Of a DNA stretch of 64,000 nucleotides, positions 37,558 to 47,123 are shown piece after piece. This DNA is from Pantoea agglomerans (GTDB lineage: Bacteria; Pseudomonadota; Gammaproteobacteria; Enterobacterales; Enterobacteriaceae). A model generated the notes under the pieces. That model saw only the letters and a program-made list of their open reading frames with translations. It did no database searches and had not been told where the DNA came from. The stretch covers positions 1 to 64,000 of the forward strand of contig NZ_CP083809.1 in NCBI RefSeq assembly GCF_020149765.1, given 5' to 3'. The translations under genes and the position numbers were made by a program. Each line of letters opens with the position of its first letter. Position 1 is the first letter of the stretch.

Positions 37558-38880
37558 ATGCACGCCTATTTCGACCAGATCGAACGCGTTCGTTTTGAAG
37601 GGATAAAGAGCACTAATCCACTGGCTTTTCGCCACTACAATCCTGACGAGGTGATCCTCGGTAAAACCATGGCCGAACACCTGCGTTTCGCCGCCTGCTA
37701 CTGGCACACCTTCTGCTGGAACGGCGCGGATATGTTCGGCGTTGGCGCCTTTGACCGCCCGTGGCAGAAGAGCGGTGACGCCCTGCAGCTGGCGAAGCTG
37801 AAGGCGGACGTGGCGTTTGAGTTCTTTCACAAGCTGAACGTACCTTACTACTGCTTTCATGACGTCGACGTCGCGCCGGAAGGGGACTCGCTGCGCAGCT
37901 ATCAGGAAAATTTCGCGGTCATGACCGACAAGCTGCTGGAAAAACAGCAGGAGAGCGGCGTGAAGCTGCTGTGGGGCACCGCCAACTGTTTTACCCATCC
38001 GCGCTACGGCGCCGGCGCGGCGACCAGTCCCGATCCAGAGATCTTCGCCTGGGCGGCGAGCCAGGTGTGCAGCGCCATGCAGGCGACGCAGACGCTGGGC
38101 GGGGAAAACTACGTGCTGTGGGGCGGCCGTGAAGGATATGAAACCCTGCTGAATACCGATCTGCGCCAGGAGCGCGAGCAGATTGGCCGCTTTATGCAGA
38201 TGGTGGTAGAGCACAAGCATAAAATCGGCTTTCAGGGCATGCTGCTAATCGAGCCGAAGCCGCAGGAGCCGACCAAACATCAGTATGATTATGATGTGGC
38301 AACGGTTTACGGCTTTCTGAAGCAGTTCGGACTGGAGAAAGAGATCAAGGTTAACGTCGAGGCGAACCACGCCACGCTGGCGGGCCACTCGTTTCATCAT
38401 GAGATCGCCACCGCTATCGCGCTGGGCATTTTCGGTTCGGTGGACGCCAACCGCGGCGACGTGCAGTGTGGCTGGGATACCGACCAGTTCCCGATCAGCG
38501 TCGAAGAGAACGCGCTGGTGCTCTACGAAATTATTAAAGCGGGCGGTTTCACCACCGGCGGCCTGAACTTCGATGCCAAAGTACGTCGCCAGAGCACCGA
38601 CAAATATGACCTCTTCTACGGCCATATCGGCGCGATGGATACCATGGCACTGGCGCTTAAAGCCGCGGCGCGCATGGTGGAGGCGGGCGAGCTGGACCAG
38701 CGCGTGGCGCAGCGTTACAGCGGCTGGAACGGTGAGTTTGGCCAGCAGATCCTCAAGGGCGAGTTTTCCCTCGCCTCGCTGGCGGCCCATGCTCAGCAGC
38801 AGCCGTTCAATCCGCAGCATCAAAGCGGGCGCCAGGAGCAGCTGGAGAACCTGGTGAACCACTATCTTTATGATTTCTGA
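37558..38880 (+). CDS. xylA: D-xylose isomerase XylA
   Basis: Converts D-xylose to D-xylulose with divalent metal. The 440 residues equal E. coli XylA. Catalytic His101 and Asp104 are in [13 protein letters not shown]. Metal ligands lie in [22 protein letters not shown] (Glu), [15 protein letters not shown] and GSVDANRGD, and later [21 protein letters not shown] is 7 nt before the ATG. It is cotranscribed with xylB, which starts 18 bp later. Confidence 0.97.
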   Translation: MHAYFDQIERVRFEGIKSTNPLAFRHYNPDEVILGKTMAEHLRFAACYWHTFCWNGADMFGVGAFDRPWQKSGDALQLAKLKADVAFEFFHKLNVPYYCFHDVDVAPEGDSLRSYQENFAVMTDKLLEKQQESGVKLLWGTANCFTHPRYGAGAATSPDPEIFAWAASQVCSAMQATQTLGGENYVLWGGREGYETLLNTDLRQEREQIGRFMQMVVEHKHKIGFQGMLLIEPKPQEPTKHQYDYDVATVYGFLKQFGLEKEIKVNVEANHATLAGHSFHHEIATAIALGIFGSVDANRGDVQCGWDTDQFPISVEENALVLYEIIKAGGFTTGGLNFDAKVRRQSTDKYDLFYGHIGAMDTMALALKAAARMVEAGELDQRVAQRYSGWNGEFGQQILKGEFSLASLAAHAQQQPFNPQHQSGRQEQLENLVNHYLYDF

Positions 38881-38898
38881 GATAAGCGGGAGTAAGGC

Positions 38899-40341
38899 AT
38901 GTATATCGGGATCGATTTAGGCACGTCCGGGGTCAAGGTGGCGCTGCTGGATGCGCAGGGTGAGGTGGCGGCGGTCAGCAGCGCGCCGCTGCAGGTGTCG
39001 CGCCCGCACGCGCTCTGGAGCGAGCAGGATCCCGAAAGCTGGTGGCTGGCGACCGACCAGGCGATGCAGGCGCTGGCGCAGCAGCATGCGCTCGGCGAGG
39101 TAAAGGCTATCGGCCTGAGCGGCCAGATGCACGGCGCGACGCTGCTGGACAGCGAGCATCGCGTGCTGCGTCCGGCCATTTTATGGAACGACGGGCGCAG
39201 CGGCGAACAGTGCCGTGAATTAGAGCAGCGCGTGCCCGCGTCGCGCCAGATCACCGGCAACCTGATGATGCCCGGCTTTACCGCGCCCAAACTGCTGTGG
39301 GTGCGGCAGCATGAGCCAGAGATTTTTCAGCGGGTGGCGAAGGTGCTGCTGCCGAAAGACTACCTGCGCTGGCGGCTGAGCGGCGACTTCGCCAGCGACC
39401 TCTCCGATGCGGCAGGCACGATGTGGCTGGACGTGGCGCGCCGCGACTGGAGCGACCTGATGCTCGACGCCTGCGGACTGACGCGTGACCATATGCCAGC
39501 GCTGTTTGAAGGCAACGCCGTTACCGGCGTGCTGAGTGACGCGATCGCGGCGCGCTGGGGTATGTCGGCGGTGCCGCTGGTGGCGGGCGGCGGCGATAAC
39601 GCCGCGGGCGCGGTGGGGGTCGGCATGACCGAGCCGGGGCAGGGGATGCTGTCGCTCGGCACCTCCGGCGTCTATTTCGTGGTCAGCGACGGCTACCTCA
39701 GCAATCCGCAGCGTGCGGTGCACAGCTTCTGCCATGCGCTGCCGCAGCGCTGGCATCTGATGTCGGTTATTCTCAGCGCCGCCGCCTGTCTCGACTGGGC
39801 GGCCGCGCTGACCGGCTGCGCCGACGTGCCGCAGCTGCTGGCGGAAGCGGAGCGCGCCGATGACAGCGCGCCACCGCTCTGGTTTCTGCCCTATCTCTCC
39901 GGTGAACGCACGCCCCATAACAACCCGAAGGCGACGGGCGTTTTCTTTGGCCTGACGCACCAGCATGGTCGGCCTGAGCTGGCGCGAGCGGTGCTGGAAG
40001 GCGTTGGCTACGCGCTGGCGCAGGGCATGGACGCGGTGCATGAGCGCGGCGTCACGCCCTCCAGCATTATGCTGATCGGCGGCGGGGCGCGCAGCGCGCT
40101 GTGGCGTCAGATGCTGGCCGATATCAGCGGCCAGACGCTCGACTACTGTCAGGGGGGCGAGGTCGGCCCGGCGCTGGGCGCGGCGCGGCTGGCGCAGCTG
40201 GCGATCGAGCCGCAGACTACCCTGCCTGCCCTGACGCGGGTGCAGCGCCATCAGCCCGATGCAGCGCGCTATCAGCGCTATCAGCCGCTGCGTGATACCT
40301 TTGCCCGCCTCTACGCGCAGCTTGCCCCGCTGATGCAGTAA
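38899..40341 (+). CDS. xylB: Xylulokinase XylB
   Basis: FGGY-family kinase that phosphorylates D-xylulose, feeding the pentose phosphate pathway. The 480 residues (E. coli 484) start YIGIDLGTSGVKVALLDAQG, the first phosphate-binding motif. They continue with GLSGQMHGATLLD, a catalytic Asp in VAGGGDNAAGAVGVG, and the C-terminal adenosine motif IGGGARSALWRQMLADISG. It completes the xylose regulon (xylRHGF divergent from xylAB), all genes intact. Confidence 0.96.
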   Translation: MYIGIDLGTSGVKVALLDAQGEVAAVSSAPLQVSRPHALWSEQDPESWWLATDQAMQALAQQHALGEVKAIGLSGQMHGATLLDSEHRVLRPAILWNDGRSGEQCRELEQRVPASRQITGNLMMPGFTAPKLLWVRQHEPEIFQRVAKVLLPKDYLRWRLSGDFASDLSDAAGTMWLDVARRDWSDLMLDACGLTRDHMPALFEGNAVTGVLSDAIAARWGMSAVPLVAGGGDNAAGAVGVGMTEPGQGMLSLGTSGVYFVVSDGYLSNPQRAVHSFCHALPQRWHLMSVILSAAACLDWAAALTGCADVPQLLAEAERADDSAPPLWFLPYLSGERTPHNNPKATGVFFGLTHQHGRPELARAVLEGVGYALAQGMDAVHERGVTPSSIMLIGGGARSALWRQMLADISGQTLDYCQGGEVGPALGAARLAQLAIEPQTTLPALTRVQRHQPDAARYQRYQPLRDTFARLYAQLAPLMQ

Positions 40342-40344
40342 CGC

Positions 40345-40372
40345 TGTCCCGTATTGTCGCCATCTTGTCCCG
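40345..40372 (+). promoter_or_regulatory. Three helically phased TGTCSC repeats before the cysteine hydrolase gene
   Basis: TGTCCC at 40345, TGTCGC at 40355 and TGTCCC at 40366 begin 10 and 11 bp apart, i.e. on one face of the helix. They lie about 75 bp before a gene cotranscribed with a GATase1-like AraC regulator. Pseudomonas ArgR, a member of that regulator family, recognises TGTCGC half sites as I recall. A perfect stem TCAGGCCC/GGGCCTGA at 40394-40417 lies just downstream. Confidence 0.4.
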
Positions 40373-40440
40373 ATTTGGCCTTCTTCCTGCGCGTCAGGCC
40401 CGTCATGATGGGCCTGAGTTCATTTCCCAGGAGGCCGAAA

Positions 40441-40980
40441 ATGGCACAGGCAGCGCTGTTGGTGATCGATGTTCAGCAATCTTTTTTACACCGTGATTTC
40501 TGGCAGGAGGCGGATGTTCCGGCGTTTCAGCGCAATATCAGCGCGCTAATCGAAGGGTGCCAGGCGAAAGGGATGCCGATTGTGGATGTATTTCACGTCG
40601 CGCCGCAGGGCCCCTTCTCGCTGGCGTCCGGCTGGGTGAAGCGCATGACTTTTTTGCAGCATGCGGCGACGTTCAGCGTGCATAAACATGTACACAACGC
40701 GCTGACGGAGTCCGGGCTGCTGCCCTGGCTACAGGCGCGTGCAGTCGATACCCTGATTATCAGCGGCATCCGCACCGAACAGTGCTGCGAAACCACCGCG
40801 CGCGTGGCGTCCGATCTCGGTTTTAAGGTACTGTTTGTCTCCGAAGCGACGCTGACCTTCCCGATGACCCACAACGGCATCACGCTCAGCAGCGCCGAAC
40901 TGATTCACCGTACCGAAACCGTGCTGGCCAACCGCTTTGCCGAGGTGGTGAGCGTGGAAGCGTGCCTGGCGCGCGTCTGA
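40441..40980 (+). CDS. Isochorismatase-family cysteine hydrolase
   Basis: A 179-residue alpha/beta hydrolase of the isochorismatase/nicotinamidase superfamily. Catalytic Asp in ALLVIDVQQSFL, Lys near KHVHNAL, and Cys in ISGIRTEQCCETTARVASDLGF, with the adjacent cis-peptide region. Such enzymes split ureido, amide or enol-ether bonds. SD CAGGAGG is upstream of the ATG, and earlier in-frame starts have none. It is 17 bp before the regulator gene and likely its target. The substrate is not deducible. Confidence 0.85.
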   Translation: MAQAALLVIDVQQSFLHRDFWQEADVPAFQRNISALIEGCQAKGMPIVDVFHVAPQGPFSLASGWVKRMTFLQHAATFSVHKHVHNALTESGLLPWLQARAVDTLIISGIRTEQCCETTARVASDLGFKVLFVSEATLTFPMTHNGITLSSAELIHRTETVLANRFAEVVSVEACLARV

Positions 40981-40997
40981 CAACAAGGAGTGGCGCG

Positions 40998-41933
40998 ATG
41001 CCGCAAACTGTCCTGTTTCTTACTCTGCCCGGTGTAATGGCGCTCGACCTGACCGGGCCGGCCGAGACGCTGCGGCTGGCGGGAGAGGATCGCTTCGCGC
41101 TGCGTTATATCGGGCCGCAAGCATCGGTTTTAAGCTCTACGCAGATGACCCTTGCCGGGATTGAGCCGCTGCCCGAGACCCTGCCGCCCGACAGCCTGCT
41201 GGTGGTGCCGGGGGTCAGTGACTCTACCCTCTGGTTCTCGACGCCGCAGGCCGAGGCCGCGCGCCGCTGGCTGCAGCGCCAGCAGCCACGGCTGCGCGCG
41301 CAGCAGCTTACCTTAATCTGCGTCTGTTCCGGTGCGTTGCTGGCGGCGCAGGCGGGCCTGCTCGACGGCGTGCAGTGCACCACCCATCACGACGTGCTGG
41401 CGCGGTTAAAAGCCGCCGCGCCGACGGCGCAGGTCAAAGAGAATCGCGTCTTTGTCGACGACGGCAATATCTGGACCAGCGCAGGCATTACCGCCGGAAT
41501 CGACCTTTCGCTGCACCTGATTAACCGGCTGTGCGGCGCGCAGACGGCGCTGGAGGTGGCGCGCGACATGGTGGTGTGGTTCCGCCGCTCCGGCGACGAT
41601 CCGCAGCTGTCGCCCTGGCTGCGCTACCGCAATCATCTCCATCCGGCGATACATCGCGCACAGGATGCGATGATCGCCCATCCCGAGCACGGCTGGTCGC
41701 TGGAGGATCTCGCCGCACGCGTCCACGTCAGCGGCCGTCATCTGGCGCGCCTGTTTCGTCAGCATCTGGGTATCAGCGTGCGCGACTATCACGAGCAGCT
41801 GCGGCTGGGTATCGCGCGCCAGCGCCAGCAGCAGGGCGAAGGCGCGGAAAAAGCGGCGCTGGCGGCGGGATTTTCTTCAGCGCGCCAGCTGCGGCGCGCC
41901 CGCGATCGCTGGCGCGATCAGCTTACCCAGTGA
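40998..41933 (+). CDS. GlxA-type transcriptional regulator (DJ-1/PfpI + AraC HTH)
   Basis: A 311-residue regulator. The N-terminal DJ-1/PfpI-like domain (TVLFLTLPGVMALDLTGPAETLRLAG, LICVCSGALLAAQAGLLDG with nucleophile-elbow-like CSGA) is sensory. A C-terminal AraC domain has two HTHs (WSLEDLAARVHVSGRHLARLFRQHLGISVRDY and EKAALAAGFSSARQLRRARDRW). SD AAGGAG is 8 nt before the ATG at 40998. Same-strand, 17 bp behind the hydrolase, a common pairing for this family. Its 3' end overlaps convergent wecH by 16 bp. Confidence 0.87.
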   Translation: MPQTVLFLTLPGVMALDLTGPAETLRLAGEDRFALRYIGPQASVLSSTQMTLAGIEPLPETLPPDSLLVVPGVSDSTLWFSTPQAEAARRWLQRQQPRLRAQQLTLICVCSGALLAAQAGLLDGVQCTTHHDVLARLKAAAPTAQVKENRVFVDDGNIWTSAGITAGIDLSLHLINRLCGAQTALEVARDMVVWFRRSGDDPQLSPWLRYRNHLHPAIHRAQDAMIAHPEHGWSLEDLAARVHVSGRHLARLFRQHLGISVRDYHEQLRLGIARQRQQQGEGAEKAALAAGFSSARQLRRARDRWRDQLTQ

Positions 41934-42913
41934 CGTCTGTCGAGGCGCTGCAGGCCCATCGCCAGCAGCAGGCTGCCCGCCAGCGTCACGCCGAACACCC
42001 AGGGCAGATCCAGCAGCGGCCGCGACATATCGTCATAGTGGCGGGTGCGCAGGAAGTGAATAAACAGCGCGTGAAAGCCGTAAATCGGCAGGGAATAGCG
42101 TGAAAGCGTGCCGAGCACCGGCAGCGTGCGGGCGTTCAGGGCGTTCTTGAACAGCACCAGCAGGCTGATGGCGGCGATAAACACCAGCGGGCCGCAGTAG
42201 AGATACCAGCGGTCGTTGAAGGCGCCGTTAGCAATCAGCGCCTGTTTCGTGCCGAAGGTAATGCCGATAACGCAGGCGGCGAACAGCCCGGCCGCCAGCG
42301 GCGTCACGCCGCGCTTTGCCGTCTCCATGGTGCCGATAGCGCGTCCCAGCAGGGCATAGAGCAGATAATAGATACTGTCGCCGCTGACGTAGAGGTTTAC
42401 CGGCAGCCAGTGAAAGGGGCCCACCGCCTGATCCACGGTATTTGGGTTCGCCAGCACCGCCAGCACCACCACCAGCAGCGCCACATAGCGCGCCTGCACC
42501 GCTTTTACCTGAATCAGCGGCGACAGCAGATAGATGCCGATCAGCGCAAAGAAAAACCACAGATGATAAAACACCGGCTTCTGCAGCATCTTCAGCAGCG
42601 AGCGCCCTTCGCTGATGGGCGTCAGCCAGGTGATATAGGCCAGCGCCACCGCGCTGTAGAACAGCAGGCAAAGCACCAGCCGCAGCATATGGCGCGGCTG
42701 CGCGCTGCGCTCGCCGAAGAACAGGTAGCCGGAGATCATAAAAAAGAGCGGCACGCAGACGCGCGACGCGGAATTAAGCAGGTTGGTGATATCCCACCAG
42801 AGCCCGGTCACCGCCATCGGGCCGGTGATATACCAGGTGGTGGTATGGATCACGATCACCATCAAACAGGCGACCGCGCGTAAATTGTCGATCCAGCAAA
42901 TCTTGTGCGACAT
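41918..42913 (-). CDS. wecH: Enterobacterial common antigen O-acetyltransferase WecH
   Basis: Membrane acyltransferase of family 3 that O-acetylates GlcNAc of ECA. At 331 residues it is the same length as E. coli WecH (YiaH). It opens [27 protein letters not shown] with the conserved His, followed by [55 protein letters not shown] and [19 protein letters not shown]. About ten helices. Next to glyQ as in E. coli, though the small gene ysaB between them is missing. Confidence 0.93.
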   Translation of the reverse strand: MSHKICWIDNLRAVACLMVIVIHTTTWYITGPMAVTGLWWDITNLLNSASRVCVPLFFMISGYLFFGERSAQPRHMLRLVLCLLFYSAVALAYITWLTPISEGRSLLKMLQKPVFYHLWFFFALIGIYLLSPLIQVKAVQARYVALLVVVLAVLANPNTVDQAVGPFHWLPVNLYVSGDSIYYLLYALLGRAIGTMETAKRGVTPLAAGLFAACVIGITFGTKQALIANGAFNDRWYLYCGPLVFIAAISLLVLFKNALNARTLPVLGTLSRYSLPIYGFHALFIHFLRTRHYDDMSRPLLDLPWVFGVTLAGSLLLAMGLQRLDRRHWVS

Positions 42914-43055
42914 CGGGTCCTCTTGCGCATCACGATAGTGCGAAGAAGGGTAGACAGTCGCGATGCGCGCGACAACATTTCACGGCAGGATTCGGAGCCG
43001 TCTGGCGCGGCCGCGCCCGGCAGGATTTCCGGCTGCACATCGCGCGGTCAAAGGG

Positions 43056-43061
43056 TATACT
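43056..43061 (+). promoter_or_regulatory. Candidate -10 element of the glyQS promoter
   Basis: TATACT sits 45 bp before glyQ, with CTGCAC 17 bp upstream as a poor -35. A GGCGCGGCCGCGCC palindrome at about 43006-43019 lies further up. No other gene is seen in the 192-bp gap between wecH and glyQ. Confidence 0.4.
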
Positions 43062-43105
43062 GGCGCACTCTTTTTTCATCTACCCGAATCGCGTGCGAAA
43101 TCATC

Positions 43106-44017
43106 ATGCAAAAGTTTGATACCAAAACCTTTCAGGGCCTGATCCTGACATTGCAGGATTACTGGGCGCGTCAGGGCTGCACCATCGTTCAGCCGCTGGA
43201 CATGGAAGTGGGCGCTGGCACTTCACACCCTATGACCTGCCTGCGCGCACTCGGACCTGAGCCGATTGCCGCAGCCTACGTGCAGCCTTCGCGCCGTCCA
43301 ACCGACGGCCGCTACGGCGAAAACCCGAACCGCTTACAGCACTATTACCAGTTCCAGGTGATCATCAAGCCGTCGCCGGACAACATTCAGGAGCTGTATC
43401 TCGGATCGCTGAAAGAGTTAGGCATCGATCCCACCGTGCATGATATCCGCTTCGTGGAAGATAACTGGGAAAACCCGACGCTCGGCGCGTGGGGCCTCGG
43501 CTGGGAAGTGTGGCTTAACGGCATGGAAGTGACGCAGTTCACCTACTTCCAGCAGGTGGGCGGCCTGGAGTGCAAGCCGGTGACCGGTGAAATCACCTAC
43601 GGCCTTGAGCGTCTGGCGATGTATATCCAGGGCGTTGACAGCGTTTACGATCTGGTCTGGAGCGACGGCCCGCTGGGTAAAACCACCTATGGCGACGTCT
43701 TCCATCAGAACGAAGTCGAGCAGTCTACCTACAACTTCGAATACGCCGACGTCGACTTCCTCTTTACCTGCTTCGAGCAGTATGAGAAAGAGGCGCAGCA
43801 GCTGCTGGCGCTGGAAAAACCGCTGCCGCTGCCGGCCTATGAGCGCATTCTGAAAGCCGCGCACAGCTTTAACCTGCTGGACGCGCGCAAGGCGATCTCC
43901 GTGACCGAGCGCCAGCGCTATATTCTGCGCATCCGCACCCTGACCAAAGCCGTGGCTGAAGCCTACTACGCCTCCCGCGAGGCGCTGGGCTTCCCGATGT
44001 GCAATAACAACAAGTAA
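43106..44017 (+). CDS. glyQ: Glycyl-tRNA synthetase alpha subunit
   Basis: Catalytic alpha subunit of the alpha2beta2 GlyRS, 303 residues, equal to E. coli. It begins [20 protein letters not shown] and includes [49 protein letters not shown] and [31 protein letters not shown] (class II motif 3 region). The frame is open for 67 codons upstream, but the family start and the promoter candidate favour 43106. It is 9 bp before glyS. Confidence 0.97.
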   Translation: MQKFDTKTFQGLILTLQDYWARQGCTIVQPLDMEVGAGTSHPMTCLRALGPEPIAAAYVQPSRRPTDGRYGENPNRLQHYYQFQVIIKPSPDNIQELYLGSLKELGIDPTVHDIRFVEDNWENPTLGAWGLGWEVWLNGMEVTQFTYFQQVGGLECKPVTGEITYGLERLAMYIQGVDSVYDLVWSDGPLGKTTYGDVFHQNEVEQSTYNFEYADVDFLFTCFEQYEKEAQQLLALEKPLPLPAYERILKAAHSFNLLDARKAISVTERQRYILRIRTLTKAVAEAYYASREALGFPMCNNNK

Positions 44018-44026
44018 GAGGCAGCC

Positions 44027-46096
44027 ATGACTGAAAAAACGTTTCTGGTGGAAATCGGCACCGAAGAGCTGCCGCCGAAAGCATTGCGCAGCCTGGCCGA
44101 AGCCTTTGCTGCGCAGGTTACCGCCGAGCTGGACAGCGCCGGCCTGGCGCACGGCGACGTGCGCTGGTACGCCGCACCGCGCCGTCTGGCGCTGAAAGTG
44201 GCGAGCCTGAGCGCCGCGCAGCCCGACCGCGAAGTCGAAAAACGCGGCCCGGCGGTCTCTGCCGCCTTTGACGCCAGTGGCAATCCGACCAAAGCGGCGG
44301 AAGGCTGGGCGCGCGGCAACGGTATCACCGTCGATCAGGCTGAGCGCCTGAGCACCGACAAAGGCGAATGGCTGGTTTATCGCGCGCAGGTGAAAGGCGA
44401 GTCCGCCCAGTCGCTGCTGCCCGGCATGATTGCCAACGCGCTCGGCAAGCTGCCGATCCCGAAACTGATGCGCTGGGGCGCGAGCGACGTGCAGTTTGTC
44501 CGTCCGGTACACACCGTGACGCTGCTGCTGGGCGACGAGCTGATCCCGGCGACCATCCTCGGCATTGAGTCAGGGCGCACCATTCGCGGCCATCGCTTTA
44601 TGGGCGAGCCTGAGTTCACCATCGATCACGCCGACCAGTATCCCGATATCCTGGAAACGCGCGGCAAAGTGATCGCCGACTACGCGGTGCGTAAGGCGCA
44701 GATCAAAGCTGATGCCGAAGCCGCTGCGCGCCAGCTGGGCGGCAATGCCGACCTGAGTGACAGCCTGCTGGAAGAGGTAACCTCGCTGGTGGAGTGGCCG
44801 GTGGTGCTGACCGCGACCTTCGAAGAGAAGTTCCTCAAGGTGCCGGCGGAAGCGCTGGTCTACACCATGAAGGGCGATCAGAAATATTTCCCGGTCTATG
44901 ACGACGCGGGCAAGCTGCTGCCGAACTTTATTTTTGTCACCAATATCGAATCGAGCGATCCGCAGCAGATTATCGCCGGTAATGAGAAGGTGGTGCGCCC
45001 GCGTCTGGCGGATGCCGAATTCTTCTTTAACACCGACCGCAAAAAGCGTCTGGAAGATCACCTGCCGCGCCTTGAAACCGTGCTGTTCCAGAAAGAGCTT
45101 GGCACGCTGCGCGACAAAACCGATCGCATCCAGGCGCTGGCGGGCTGGATCGCCGCGCAGATCGGTGCCGACGTTAATCATGCGACGCGCGCCGGCCTGC
45201 TCTCCAAGTGCGACCTGATGACCAATATGGTGTTTGAGTTTACCGACACCCAGGGCGTGATGGGCATGCACTACGCGCGTCACGACGGCGAAGCCGAAGA
45301 TGTGGCGGTCGCGCTCAACGAGCAGTATCAGCCGCGCTACGCCGGCGACGATCTGCCCTCTAACCCGGTGGCCTGCGCGCTGGCAATCGCCGACAAGATG
45401 GATACCCTTGCGGGCATCTTCGGCATCGGCCAGCATCCGAAAGGCGATAAAGACCCGTTTGCGCTGCGCCGCGCCGCGCTGGGCGTGCTGCGTATTATCG
45501 TTGAGAAGAACCTGCCGCTCGATCTGCAGACCCTGACGGAAGAGGCGGTGCGCCTGTACGGCAGCAAGCTGAGCAACGGCAACGTGGTCGATGACGTTAT
45601 CGACTTTATGCTGGGTCGCTTCCGCAGCTGGTATCAGGAAGAGGGCCACAGCGTCGATACGCTGCAGGCGGTGCTGGCGCGTCGTCCGACCCGTCCGGCT
45701 GACTTCGACGCACGTATGAAGGCGGTATCGCACTTCCGCACCCTCGACGAAGCGGCGGCGCTGGCGGCGGCGAACAAGCGCGTCTCTAATATCCTGGCGA
45801 AATCGACCGAAACGCTGAACGACAGCGTGCAGGCGTCGCTGCTGAAGGAGAATGAAGAGATCCAGCTGGCGACCTTCGTGACCGCGCTCGGCGATAAGCT
45901 GCAGCCCTACTTCGCAGAGGGCCGCTACCAGGATGCGCTGATCGAACTGGCGCAGCTGCGCGAGGCCGTCGATAACTTCTTCGACAAGGTGATGGTTAAC
46001 GCCGACGACGCCGACGTGCGCATCAACCGTCTGACCCTGCTGGCGAAGCTGCGCGAGCTGTTCCTGCAGGTTGCGGATATTTCGCTGCTGCAGTAA
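44027..46096 (+). CDS. glyS: Glycyl-tRNA synthetase beta subunit
   Basis: Beta subunit needed for tRNA-Gly binding and activity, 689 residues as in E. coli. N-terminal [25 protein letters not shown]-like segment [23 protein letters not shown], and a C-terminal anticodon-binding domain ending [31 protein letters not shown] precedes the ATG. Cotranscribed with glyQ and ended by a strong terminator. Confidence 0.97.
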   Translation: MTEKTFLVEIGTEELPPKALRSLAEAFAAQVTAELDSAGLAHGDVRWYAAPRRLALKVASLSAAQPDREVEKRGPAVSAAFDASGNPTKAAEGWARGNGITVDQAERLSTDKGEWLVYRAQVKGESAQSLLPGMIANALGKLPIPKLMRWGASDVQFVRPVHTVTLLLGDELIPATILGIESGRTIRGHRFMGEPEFTIDHADQYPDILETRGKVIADYAVRKAQIKADAEAAARQLGGNADLSDSLLEEVTSLVEWPVVLTATFEEKFLKVPAEALVYTMKGDQKYFPVYDDAGKLLPNFIFVTNIESSDPQQIIAGNEKVVRPRLADAEFFFNTDRKKRLEDHLPRLETVLFQKELGTLRDKTDRIQALAGWIAAQIGADVNHATRAGLLSKCDLMTNMVFEFTDTQGVMGMHYARHDGEAEDVAVALNEQYQPRYAGDDLPSNPVACALAIADKMDTLAGIFGIGQHPKGDKDPFALRRAALGVLRIIVEKNLPLDLQTLTEEAVRLYGSKLSNGNVVDDVIDFMLGRFRSWYQEEGHSVDTLQAVLARRPTRPADFDARMKAVSHFRTLDEAAALAAANKRVSNILAKSTETLNDSVQASLLKENEEIQLATFVTALGDKLQPYFAEGRYQDALIELAQLREAVDNFFDKVMVNADDADVRINRLTLLAKLRELFLQVADISLLQ

Positions 46097-46125
46097 GCCT
46101 GTAGCCCGCTTCCCGTAGTCAACGT

Positions 46126-46154
46126 AAAAGGCCGACAGGATTGTCGGCCTTTTT
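46126..46154 (+). terminator. Terminator after glyS
   Basis: Stem GGCCGACA-GGAT-TGTCGGCC with A's on the left and TTTTT on the right, 30 bp after the glyS stop. Confidence 0.9.
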
Positions 46155-46180
46155 GTTTTCAAAAAAGCGCGGCGGACGGT

Positions 46181-46218
46181 TTGATCAAACCCGTAAGGAA
46201 GACTATAGTAACCGTTAC
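46181..46218 (+). promoter_or_regulatory. Toxin-antitoxin promoter with operator overlapping the -10
   Basis: TTGATC (46181-46186), 17-bp spacer, TATAGT (46204-46209) form a plausible sigma-70 promoter. The palindrome GTAAC-C-GTTAC (46208-46218) overlaps the -10 box, where a HigA-type antitoxin would block transcription. A further pair CCGTAA/TTACGG brackets it (46191-46220). Confidence 0.6.
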
Positions 46219-46243
46219 GGATTACAGGGATGTAGAGGGATCT

Positions 46244-46633
46244 ATGGGCGTCTATTTAACGCCTGAGTTCGACGCAGAGCGCAGGCGGCTGGGAATTACG
46301 GACAAAATTCTTTGTAAAACGGCCCAAAAGGTTTTTAGCGGGCTGAAGGGAAGCCAGCTGGGAAAATTTACCTATAAAAGACGCATTGCCCTGCCGAAAG
46401 TAAGCGAAAGAGATGGCGCGCGCTCAATCGTTTTCTTTAATGACGGCGAGCATCTTTACTTTTTTTATCTTTACGCGAAAAGCTCGCTTACTAAAAAGAA
46501 AGGGAAAGAAATAGAAGATGCTGAAATAGACATTTTTTGCAGCATCGCACCAGATTTCATAGAGATGGACCAGAACAGGATAAATGCGCTGCTTAAAGAG
46601 AAAGAGCTATTTGAGGTTAATTGCGATGAGTGA
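46244..46633 (+). CDS. HigB/RelE-type toxin of a type II toxin-antitoxin system
   Basis: A 129-residue basic protein. GVYLTPEFDAERRRLGITDKILCKTAQKVFSGLKG and the core KFTYKRRIALPKVSERDGARSIVFFNDGEHLYFFYLYAKSSLTKKK follow the RelE/HigB (Gp49-like) pattern: a basic groove plus an alternating beta-sheet. Such toxins cleave mRNA on the ribosome. Start at 46244 has SD AGAGG; the frame extends 21 codons further up into the promoter. Its gene precedes the antitoxin, the HigBA order, and overlaps it by 8 bp (ATGAGTGA). Base composition is visibly more AT-rich than the flanking glyS, suggesting transfer. Confidence 0.78.
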   Translation: MGVYLTPEFDAERRRLGITDKILCKTAQKVFSGLKGSQLGKFTYKRRIALPKVSERDGARSIVFFNDGEHLYFFYLYAKSSLTKKKGKEIEDAEIDIFCSIAPDFIEMDQNRINALLKEKELFEVNCDE

Positions 46634-46943
46634 TGATTTGAAAAACATCTATACTATGGCGCAGCGCTATAACAAGCACGGCGTTGTGAAAGACGATACC
46701 CTCAAAACCATTGAGGCTCGCATTAAAGCTGCGGAAATTCCTGAGGTTCGTCCGATGATGGGCGAAGAAATTAAGGCGGTCCGTCTGCGCTGGAAGCTCT
46801 CTCAGTCAGTTCTGGCTCGCATGACCGGCATGTCAGTTGAAAGCGTCTCAAAATGGGAGCGTGGAGAAAGCAAGCCGAATCAGGCGGTGCTGCGCATTAT
46901 AAATATGATTTCCGATAAAGGTCCGGAAATATTTATGTATTGA
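46626..46943 (+). CDS. HigA-type antitoxin with XRE helix-turn-helix
   Basis: A 105-residue partner of the toxin. An N-terminal toxin-binding part (MSDDLKNIYTMAQRYNKHGVV) is followed by a Cro/CI HTH (IKAVRLRWKLSQSVLARMTGMSVESVSKWERGESKPN). It neutralises the toxin and is expected to repress the shared promoter through the palindrome at 46208. The ATG at 46626 lies inside the toxin's final codons, so expression is coupled. AT-rich like its partner. Confidence 0.8.
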   Translation: MSDDLKNIYTMAQRYNKHGVVKDDTLKTIEARIKAAEIPEVRPMMGEEIKAVRLRWKLSQSVLARMTGMSVESVSKWERGESKPNQAVLRIINMISDKGPEIFMY

Positions 46944-47016
46944 GGCAGACGTCAGATAGAAAAATCTATATCACTTTTCGCTGTGCATGTAATACACATT
47001 TCTCCACGGGCACCTG

Positions 47017-47115
47017 CTTAAATCAATGCCTGGCGGGCTTATATTCCGTCATGCTCAGCGCTCAGATAGTCATTTATATCTTCAGCGCTGAGCATGGCTA
47101 TTCGCCAGATTTAAG
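47017..47115. repeat. Large imperfect palindrome downstream of the toxin-antitoxin pair
   Basis: Core hairpin 47050-47096: CATGCTCAGCGCT and AGCGCTGAGCATG are perfect 13-bp inverted copies, with a further AGATA/TATCT pair inside and an 8-nt loop. Outer arms CTTAAATC...TGGCG (47017-47035, with a 6-nt bulge) and CGCCAGATTTAAG (47103-47115) also pair. It lies between the antitoxin and the convergent yibF gene. No T-run follows, so it is not a standard terminator. The remaining part of 46944-47123 has a small ATAGA/TCTAT stem and no gene. Confidence 0.6.
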
Positions 47116-47123
47116 GGAGGCGG

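Noticed and set aside
44570..46162. 530-codon frame antisense to glyS
   Set aside because: Shadow of glyS; no recognisable protein features.
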